Shown here: positions 1 to 4,635 of the stretch, piece after piece
Position numbering within the stretch: the stretch's first letter is position 1
Layout: every line of letters begins with the position of its first letter
Source: an uncultured Oscillospiraceae bacterium
GTDB lineage: Bacteria; Bacillota; Clostridia; Oscillospirales; Acutalibacteraceae
Assembly (NCBI GenBank): GCA_900548085.1
Contig: URJF01000085.1
Location: 1-6,498 of the forward strand
Direction of reading: 5' to 3'
DNA: 6,498 bases
The notes under the pieces: model-generated
What the model saw: the letters and a program-made list of their open reading frames with translations, nothing else
The model's database searches: none
Told to the model about the DNA's origin: nothing
Position numbers and translations under genes: made by a program

Positions 1-1472
1 ATACCTGTCCACTGAGAAACTACTGACGCAATCTCGTCGGTGGTTACAGACTTAACCTCGTGAGAGGATACGTTCTTCCATTTTTCTTTTTCGTCAGCCA
101 AGAGCTTTTTAAGGTTATTCTGCTTATCACGAAGCTTTGCGGCAGACTCAAAGTCCTGAGATGTAACAGCCGACTGCTTTTCTTGCTCAAGGCGCTTAAT
201 CTCATCCTCCATATCTTTAAGATTTTGCGGTATAGTTTGAGCATTAAGTCTTACGATTGATGCGGCCTCATCAATAAGGTCAATAGCCTTATCAGGCAGA
301 TATCTGTCAGCGATATAACGAGAGGACATTTTTACTGCGCTCTCAATAGCCTCATCAGTAATCTTAACCTTATGGTGTGCCTCGTACTTATCACGAAGTC
401 CACGGAGAATCTCAACAGCCTCTTCTTCGGTAGGCTCGCCTACTGTAACAGGCTGGAATCTACGCTCAAGTGCGGCATCTTTTTCTATATTCTTACGATA
501 CTCGTCGATAGTGGTTGCACCGATAACCTGCAGCTCACCTCTTGCAAGTGATGGCTTAAGAATATTAGCGGCATCGACAGCACCCTCTGCGGCACCTGCG
601 CCCATAATGGTGTGAACCTCATCAATAAAGAGGATAACGTCCTTGGCAGCTTTTACCTCATCCATTGCCTTCTTAATTCTTTCCTCAAAGTCGCCACGAT
701 ACTTTGTACCTGCAACCATAGAAGTTAAATCAAGAGCAACAATTTTCTTATTTTTCAGCAATTCGGGAACTTCGTCCTGAACAATTTTAAGAGCCAAGCC
801 CTCTGCAATAGCAGTCTTTCCGACACCGGGCTCACCGATAAGGCAAGGGTTATTCTTGTTACGACGAGAAAGAATTTGAATAACACGGTTAATCTCTTTT
901 TCTCTGCCGATAACAGGGTCTATTTTGCCCTGCTTAGCAAGCTCTGTCAAATCTTTACCGAACTCATCGAGAGTAGGTGTTTTGCTCTTTCCCTTTTTGC
1001 CGTTCTTTTTGCTCTCGGTAGCATCACTCTCTCCGCCGGAAATAGATTCTGCAACAAACTGCAAAATCTCATCAACGCTTACGCCAAGCTCATTCAAAAA
1101 TCTGACTGCATACGAGTCAGACTCTTTGATAAGGGACACAAGCAGATGCTCAGTACCGACAAAAGAGTGGCGCATACTTCTTGCAATTTGGAAAGACAGC
1201 TCAATTATTCTCTTAGAACGAGGAGTGAAGTCATCAGGCGACAAACGGGTAGGATTGCCTGTACCTATCTCTGTTCTGATAAGATTATCAACATCCTCTG
1301 CTGTTATTCCCTTTTCGTTCAAAATTGAGGCTGCAAGACCTGTACCCTCGCTGAGAAGACCGTACAGTATATGCTCGCTGCCTACATAGTTATGGCCGTA
1401 ATTTTCTGCGGCTTTTATAGCGAGGTTAAGCACCTCGTTGGCTTTTTGTGTAAATGAATTAAACTTGTACAT
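1..1472 (-). CDS. clpC: ClpC AAA+ unfoldase, N-terminal part (runs off left edge)
   Basis: This is the ATP-dependent unfoldase that pairs with ClpP to degrade misfolded or tagged proteins in the cytoplasm. 490 codons are visible with no stop or frameshift; the second AAA+ module lies outside the window. Residues 1-145 form the double Clp_N repeat (GSEH at 31-34, GTEH at 106-109). A Lys/Ser/Gly-rich linker follows at about 146-165. The first AAA+ module has Walker A GEPGVGKT at 213-220, Walker B VILFIDE at 279-285 and arginine-finger segment ERRF at 336-339. A coiled-coil M domain with a UVR-like segment surrounds F441 (DFESAAKLRD). That domain is where MecA- or McsB-type adaptors dock in known ClpC. 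Glu33 and Glu108 match the phosphoarginine-binding glutamates of the Bacillus ClpC N-domain. The start ATG has GGAGG at 1480-1484, 7 nt upstream. It is the last gene of the ctsR operon visible here, 41 nt after mcsB. Confidence 0.97.
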   Translation of the reverse strand, partial: MYKFNSFTQKANEVLNLAIKAAENYGHNYVGSEHILYGLLSEGTGLAASILNEKGITAEDVDNLIRTEIGTGNPTRLSPDDFTPRSKRIIELSFQIARSMRHSFVGTEHLLVSLIKESDSYAVRFLNELGVSVDEILQFVAESISGGESDATESKKNGKKGKSKTPTLDEFGKDLTELAKQGKIDPVIGREKEINRVIQILSRRNKNNPCLIGEPGVGKTAIAEGLALKIVQDEVPELLKNKKIVALDLTSMVAGTKYRGDFEERIKKAMDEVKAAKDVILFIDEVHTIMGAGAAEGAVDAANILKPSLARGELQVIGATTIDEYRKNIEKDAALERRFQPVTVGEPTEEEAVEILRGLRDKYEAHHKVKITDEAIESAVKMSSRYIADRYLPDKAIDLIDEAASIVRLNAQTIPQNLKDMEDEIKRLEQEKQSAVTSQDFESAAKLRDKQNNLKKLLADEKEKWKNVSSHEVKSVTTDEIASVVSQWTG

Positions 1473-1489
1473 ACTGATACCTCCAAACT

Positions 1490-1515
1490 TAGGTTAGGCA
1501 TCATTACCTAACCTT
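1490..1515 (-). other. mcsB-clpC intergenic hairpin
   Basis: A perfect 8-bp inverted repeat, AGGTTAGG (1491-1498) and CCTAACCT (1507-1514), encloses an 8-nt loop. It touches the mcsB stop codon and lies 6 nt upstream of the clpC Shine-Dalgarno site on the transcribed strand. No T-tract follows, so it is not a convincing terminator. A role in mRNA processing, stability or differential translation of clpC is inference. Confidence 0.55.
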
Positions 1516-2515
1516 AATCCAATTTTTCTCTGACCAGCTGTGCACGGAGTTTTGCACAAGTACTGCTGTTCAGGTCAGCTTTTGCAGAATCCATAAGTGT
1601 GGCATCCTGCAACGAATATATCATATCTCCCACTGTTTCGTAGGAATAGTCAAAATATCCTAAGGATATGCCAAGGCGCACCAATGACATATAGTCAAAA
1701 AATTCTTTTTGCTCCAACTTACGAGCCATCTTCAACATACCGAGAGTACGATAAATTCTGTCCTCAAACTCCGGATCATCCTTTATCATATCTCTTGCAG
1801 CTCTCTCCTGCTTTATGATTTGGTCACAAATAGCAGACAAATTGTCGAGAGCACTCTTTTCGCTAATGCCCAGTGATACCTGGTTGGACAGAATGTACAT
1901 ATCACCTGCGGCAGAGGGATACATCTCTCTGAGAGACAGACCCAACTTACCTACCATAGATGACAGGCTGTACATAGCGTCTTTCTTTGTTAATCCCGGC
2001 AGGTGCAGTGCAAATGATGCACGCAATCCGGTTCCTAAATTGATAGGAGAAGAAGTAAGAAATCCGAGTTTTTTGGAAAAAGCGATTTTTTGTCCGTCAA
2101 TGAATATATCATCAACTTTATCCGCTTTTTCATATGCGGAATAAATATCATTACCCGCAGCGAAAGAATTGATACGGATATGGTCCTCCTCACAAAGCAT
2201 TATTGACACATTTTCATTTTTCGATAACAAAAATGCAACAGGTTCTTTTGACTCTGCAAATGCTTTGCTTATAAGTCCTTTTTCTGCATAGGACATAGCC
2301 TTAGCACGACTGACATCCTGCAAAGAAACCAAATCAAATTCGTTGGCAAGATAAGAACTTTTTATGGTAGCGTACAACCTTTTGGTGACGCTCTTTTTCA
2401 GTTCCGTACTCATTCTGACAGGAAAAGGTGCATCGGCTAAATTGCGTGCAAGCCTCACCTGAGAGAACATAACCACATCGGAATTGTTACCGTTACCTTG
2501 GTACCACCTTGACAT
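1514..2515 (-). CDS. mcsB: McsB-like protein-arginine kinase with altered active site
   Basis: McsB is an ATP:guanido phosphotransferase-fold kinase that phosphorylates arginines on CtsR and on aberrant proteins, marking them for ClpCP. This protein is 333 aa (Bacillus McsB is about 363). Family landmarks are present: VRLARN at 20-25, EEDHIRI at 109-115, LGTGLRAS at 160-167, LSNQ at 209-212, and QERAARD at 236-242. Several key positions deviate. The Cys of the CPTN motif is Ser156 (SPIN). The first ATP-phosphate Arg is Gln19 (SQVR instead of SRIR). The loop that normally reads about RGxYGEGS is shortened to REMYPSAAG (196-204), so the second catalytic Glu is missing. The C-terminal RDIRR-type phosphoarginine sensor is replaced around 320-324. 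Arg21, Arg114, Arg165 and Arg196 are kept. The start follows AAGGGGGAG (2522-2530) by 6 nt and lies 3 nt after the mcsA stop, implying coupled translation. The family call is firm; kinase activity is uncertain. Confidence 0.93.
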   Translation of the reverse strand: MSRWYQGNGNNSDVVMFSQVRLARNLADAPFPVRMSTELKKSVTKRLYATIKSSYLANEFDLVSLQDVSRAKAMSYAEKGLISKAFAESKEPVAFLLSKNENVSIMLCEEDHIRINSFAAGNDIYSAYEKADKVDDIFIDGQKIAFSKKLGFLTSSPINLGTGLRASFALHLPGLTKKDAMYSLSSMVGKLGLSLREMYPSAAGDMYILSNQVSLGISEKSALDNLSAICDQIIKQERAARDMIKDDPEFEDRIYRTLGMLKMARKLEQKEFFDYMSLVRLGISLGYFDYSYETVGDMIYSLQDATLMDSAKADLNSSTCAKLRAQLVREKLD

Positions 2516-2518
2516 CTA

Positions 2519-3043
2519 TTACTCCCCCTTATCCATTTCTTTAATCTTATCTCTGATTACAGCGGCATCCTCAAAACGTTGTTCTTTGATTGCCTGTTTA
2601 AGCTCTGACTTGAGTTTTTCTATCGGAGAAGGAGCAGAAGATTCTTTTTCATCTTTCTTTTTATCCTCTGTTTCTGTGTATGTTACATTCTTTCCGACAT
2701 GCTTTGCTCTGCCGTGGAGTTTTTCGATACTCGGCTGGAGTCTGTCCTCAAACATTGAATAGCAGTTGCCGCAACCGACTCTGCCCGAATTGATAATGTC
2801 ATTAAAGGATGAGCCACAGCTATCGCATCTCTCAACACCTGCAAGAGAATTAAGTGCAGCTGCGCCTGCTCCGAGTAAACCGCCGAAGAAGCTGTCCATA
2901 CTGAACGGCTCAAAACTGAAGTCGTCCATTACGCCAAGCTCTCTTGCACAGTCTGGACAAAGATACATTTCTTCTCTTTGACCGTTAATTATACGTTGAA
3001 TATGTGTATTTGCTTCTTTTTCATGGCAATGTGTACATCTCAT
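2519..3043 (-). CDS. mcsA: McsA zinc-binding activator with UVR domain
   Basis: McsA is the partner and activator of the McsB arginine kinase and helps it control CtsR. The 174-aa length is normal for the family. Four CxxC pairs, consistent with two zinc sites, are all intact: C3/C6, C29/C32, C73/C76 and C91/C94. A Gly/Ala-rich stretch (54-69) separates the first two pairs from the last two. A charged Lys/Glu linker (about 124-140) leads to a C-terminal UVR helix pair at about 141-173 (RFEDAAVIRDKIKEM), the type of motif also found in UvrB and in the ClpC M domain. ACCTCC read on the complement gives GGAGGT at 3051-3056, 7 nt before the ATG. It lies 33 nt downstream of ctsR and 3 nt upstream of mcsB. 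Complete McsA chemistry next to an altered McsB is notable. Confidence 0.96.
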   Translation of the reverse strand: MRCTHCHEKEANTHIQRIINGQREEMYLCPDCARELGVMDDFSFEPFSMDSFFGGLLGAGAAALNSLAGVERCDSCGSSFNDIINSGRVGCGNCYSMFEDRLQPSIEKLHGRAKHVGKNVTYTETEDKKKDEKESSAPSPIEKLKSELKQAIKEQRFEDAAVIRDKIKEMDKGE

Positions 3044-3065
3044 AATAAATACCTCCTATAATATC

Positions 3066-3082
3066 TACTGAACTATTCAGTT
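3066..3082 (-). other. small hairpin over the ctsR stop codon
   Basis: ACTGAA (3067-3072) and TTCAGT (3076-3081) form a 6-bp stem with a 3-nt loop. The stem includes the ctsR TGA stop and lies 10 nt upstream of the mcsA Shine-Dalgarno site. There is no T-tract, so it is not a terminator. It is weak and could be chance. Confidence 0.3.
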
Positions 3083-3526
3083 AATATATGCCAATAACAT
3101 TTGTTTAAGCTGTCTGGCACGGATTTCGGCTGACAGTGTATGGTCAAGTCCTTTGTAGTTATTCTCAAGAATACAAGAGGACATCATCATCGCTGTCTTT
3201 TCGTCTAACAATCCCTGGTAATTTGCATTAGAAAGATGGGCACGGGCGGTACGCTCGTCAATTTCATCTCCAATGCTGTTAATCAGGCTCATCAGTGCGT
3301 TTGATTTACTGTCGGCTCTAGTGATTAGGATATAACCTCCGCCGCCTCTGCGGCTCTCAATCCTGTAACCTGCCTCGGGAGTGAATCTGGATGTGATAAC
3401 ATAATTTATTTGGCTGGGAACACATCCGATTTTATTTGCCAAATCATTACGCTGAATCTGAACCGATGATGTTTTATCGTCAAACATATCCAAAATCATA
3501 TCAGCTATTATATCGCTCATTTTCAT
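3077..3526 (-). CDS. ctsR: CtsR, class III heat-shock repressor
   Basis: CtsR is a dimeric winged-helix repressor of clp genes and of its own operon. It is inactivated by heat through a glycine-rich wing and, in Bacillus, by McsB-linked control. The 149-aa protein has the N-terminal helix-turn-helix with the family signature CVPSQINYVITSRFT at 35-49. The tetraglycine wing is RRGGGGYI at 59-66, and the arginine that McsB targets in Bacillus corresponds to R60. The C-terminal helical domain (about 77-149) ends in a RARQLKQML segment typical of the family. I chose ATG at 3526 because AGGGAG (3538-3543) lies 11 nt upstream; an in-frame ATG two codons later would be too far from it. A near-consensus CtsR operator sits just upstream, so autorepression is expected. 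Confidence 0.97.
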   Translation of the reverse strand: MKMSDIIADMILDMFDDKTSSVQIQRNDLANKIGCVPSQINYVITSRFTPEAGYRIESRRGGGGYILITRADSKSNALMSLINSIGDEIDERTARAHLSNANYQGLLDEKTAMMMSSCILENNYKGLDHTLSAEIRARQLKQMLLAYIN

Positions 3527-3573
3527 TTTTTAATCATCTCCCTAAGGACATACACCTCAAAGTTATCTCTGAC

Positions 3574-3590
3574 TTTGACTTTCTTTGTCC
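3574..3590 (-). promoter_or_regulatory. CtsR operator, primary box
   Basis: On the minus strand this reads GGACAAA-GAA-AGTCAAA, matching the CtsR consensus RGTCAAA-NAN-RGTCAAA at 13 of 14 heptad positions. It starts about 2-4 bp downstream of the predicted transcription start, so bound CtsR would block initiation. Extra partial heptads abut it: TCTGACT at 3568-3574 and TTTGATT at 3591-3597 on the plus strand. Confidence 0.88.
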
Positions 3591-3599
3591 TTTGATTAT

Positions 3600-3628
3600 G
3601 TTATAACATATTGGTCAGGGAAAGTCAA
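3600..3628 (-). promoter_or_regulatory. sigma-A promoter of the ctsR operon
   Basis: On the minus strand, -35 TTGACT (3623-3628) and -10 TATAAC (3600-3605) are separated by exactly 17 bp. Each hexamer matches the housekeeping consensus at five of six bases. Initiation is expected near 3592-3594, directly before the primary CtsR box. A-tracts upstream of the -35 could act as an UP element. Confidence 0.85.
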
Positions 3629-3629
3629 G
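3613..3629 (+). promoter_or_regulatory. possible second CtsR box over the -35
   Basis: The plus strand reads GGTCAGG-GAA-AGTCAAG, 11 of 14 heptad positions of the CtsR consensus with correct spacing but opposite orientation to the primary box. It covers the ctsR -35 hexamer. The match is partial, so binding is only a possibility. Confidence 0.35.
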
Positions 3630-3632
3630 AAC

Positions 3633-3684
3633 TTTTTTAAATTTTTTTGACTTTTTTTGGCTTTTATTTTTTTGGTCACTTTTT
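3633..3684. other. phased A/T-tract region (likely bent DNA)
   Basis: T-runs on the plus strand at 3633-3638, 3642-3648, 3652-3658, 3667-3673 and 3680-3684 have centres about 9.5, 10, 15 and 12 bp apart. The first three are close to helical phase. Such tracts bend DNA and can serve as an UP element for the leftward ctsR promoter. They occupy the space between the two divergent transcription units. Confidence 0.5.
3646..3662 (-). promoter_or_regulatory. possible distal CtsR box
   Basis: The minus strand reads AGCCAAA-AAA-AGTCAAA, 13 of 14 heptad positions of the CtsR consensus with the right 3-bp spacing. It lies 18 bp upstream of the ctsR -35. The surrounding A-tracts raise the chance of a fortuitous match, so confidence is moderate. 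Confidence 0.45.
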
Positions 3685-3704
3685 GGCGAAAAAAATCATA
3701 AAAT
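3678..3704 (+). promoter_or_regulatory. possible mother-cell sigma (K/E-type) promoter for the collagen-like gene
   Basis: AC at 3678-3679 is followed after 17 bp by CATAAAAT at 3697-3704. This resembles the SigK pattern (AC, 16-17 bp, CATAnnnTA) with one mismatch, and the SigE -10 (CATACANT) with one mismatch. I found no good sigma-A promoter facing right in this gap. These consensuses are short and the region is A/T-rich, so this is tentative. Spore-coat timing would fit the gene's product. Confidence 0.3.
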
Positions 3705-3708
3705 GGAA

Positions 3709-3742
3709 TATATGTCCTTTGGCTGTTATGGCAGGACATATA
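3709..3742. repeat. perfect 10-bp inverted repeat before the collagen-like gene
   Basis: TATATGTCCT (3709-3718) and AGGACATATA (3733-3742) are perfect inverted copies separated by 14 bp. The right arm ends 8 bp before the AAGGAGG ribosome binding site. It could be a regulator's operator (dyad centres about 24 bp apart) or a leader-RNA hairpin. Its sequence is unrelated to CtsR heptads. Confidence 0.6.
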
Positions 3743-3763
3743 AATAAACCAAGGAGGAAAGGT

Positions 3764-4582
3764 ATGACAATCTATAACGGCAGAGATTCGTACTGCAAGT
3801 GCTGTCCACCAACCCCACCAATGCCGCCACAACCCCCATGTCCGCCGACACCACCGCCCGCAATTATAGGACCTACAGGACCTATGGGTCCAACGGGGCC
3901 CCAGGGTGTGCAAGGTATCCAAGGCGTTCAAGGTCCTATTGGGCCTACGGGACCTCAAGGCATTCCCGGTCCTAACGGAATGGCAGGAGCAACAGGACCA
4001 ACCGGTCCGCAAGGAATACAAGGTGCGACAGGTGCTACGGGCGCAGTTGGTCCGACCGGTCCGCAGGGTGCGACAGGCGCTACGGGCGCAGTTGGTCCGA
4101 CAGGTCCGCAGGGCGCGACAGGTGCTACAGGTCCCACAGGTCCGACAGGGACAGCCGCAGTAGCAGATTACGGAACATTTGCGGCTCTTGCTCCATCTGA
4201 CAACGGTGACCCCATCGTTCCGGGCGGAACGGTATCGTTTCCAACCACTGTAGTAAATTCCGGGTCTATAACAAAACTCACCGACTCAACATTTAATCTT
4301 GCAGATGAAGGAAATTACCTCGTAACCTTTACAACCACTACTGCGAACGCAGGACAATTCGGATTATTATTGAACGCAACTCCCCTAACCTATTCTACAG
4401 TAGGTACTAATCAAGAAAGCGGAGGAACAATAGTAATCACCGCAATCGTCCCTGTAACAGCTCCCAACAGTGTGCTGCAAGTAATCAATCCTGCAAATAA
4501 TCAAACATCTGTCAGTATAAGGACAAATGCCGGCGGTGCGTCAGCGACTGCAACACAACTCACAATAATAAAAATCTCATAA
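3764..4582 (+). CDS. collagen-like (BclA-type) surface/spore filament protein
   Basis: This is probably a trimeric collagen-like filament protein displayed on the spore or cell surface. The 272-aa protein begins with a short head holding C11, C13, C14 and C26 amid Pro-rich PPxPP motifs (15-32). An uninterrupted collagen rod follows: 32 Gly-X-Y triplets from G36 to about 131, 15 of them GXT, which are candidate O-glycosylation sites. The beta-rich C-terminal domain (about 135-272) resembles the BclA_C jelly roll, with segments such as NLADEGNYLVTF and LTIIKIS. There is no signal peptide, transmembrane helix or LPxTG motif, which fits mother-cell assembly onto a spore better than Sec export. 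The start is set by AAGGAGG (3751-3757), 6 nt upstream. The frame stays open upstream to a TTG at 3647, but that has no ribosome site. A glycosyltransferase gene follows. Spore location is inference. Confidence 0.9.
   Translation: MTIYNGRDSYCKCCPPTPPMPPQPPCPPTPPPAIIGPTGPMGPTGPQGVQGIQGVQGPIGPTGPQGIPGPNGMAGATGPTGPQGIQGATGATGAVGPTGPQGATGATGAVGPTGPQGATGATGPTGPTGTAAVADYGTFAALAPSDNGDPIVPGGTVSFPTTVVNSGSITKLTDSTFNLADEGNYLVTFTTTTANAGQFGLLLNATPLTYSTVGTNQESGGTIVITAIVPVTAPNSVLQVINPANNQTSVSIRTNAGGASATATQLTIIKIS
4022..4153 (+). repeat. 45-bp tandem repeats in the collagen rod
   Basis: Two 45-bp units (4022-4066 and 4067-4111) encode the same 15 residues, GATGATGAVGPTGPQ, and differ at only 2 of 45 bases. 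A third, diverged unit (4112 to about 4153) encodes GATGATGPTGPTGT. Near-identity at silent positions points to recent duplication, so copy number may vary between strains. Confidence 0.85.
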
Positions 4583-4588
4583 AATAAA

Positions 4589-4603
4589 GGCGGCAATGCC
4601 GCC
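4589..4603. other. GC-rich hairpin between collagen-like and glycosyltransferase genes
   Basis: GGCGGC (4589-4594), AAT, GCCGCC (4598-4603) form a 6-bp all-GC stem. On the plus strand no T-run follows, so read-through to the next gene is expected. On the minus strand the stem is followed by TTTATTTTAT, a terminator-like arrangement against leftward transcription. On the mRNA it may instead stabilise or process the upstream transcript. Confidence 0.5.
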
Positions 4604-4635
4604 GTACATAAGAAAGCACAAAGCGAGGCAAAGAA

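Noticed and set aside
60..260. Short plus-strand frame opposite clpC
   Set aside because: Antisense to the ClpC M domain, no ribosome site, composition explained by the coding strand.
876..1389. Two overlapping plus-strand frames of about 150 codons
   Set aside because: Both lie opposite the clpC N-terminal region, lack ribosome sites and show no recognisable family.
3531..3537. ATG at 3537 upstream of ctsR as a leader peptide start
   Set aside because: It would encode only four residues, and the Shine-Dalgarno site directly abuts it with no spacing.
3736..3746. CATATAAAT as a sigma-E-type -10 box
   Set aside because: The transcript would start inside the ribosome binding site, and the match needs an extra base. 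It is also explained as one arm of the inverted repeat.
3647..3763. N-terminal extension of the collagen-like protein from a TTG
   Set aside because: It would translate the A/T-tract promoter region. The ATG at 3764 has AAGGAGG at ideal spacing, while the TTG has none.
3596..4021. 141-codon minus-strand frame running from within the collagen rod to the ctsR promoter
   Set aside because: Antisense to the collagen-like gene, no ribosome site, biased Trp/Arg/Ser composition typical of a shadow of repetitive coding DNA.
3955..4137. Minus-strand frame rich in Gly-Pro-Val opposite the collagen rod
   Set aside because: It mirrors the triplet repeats on the other strand and is not an independent gene.
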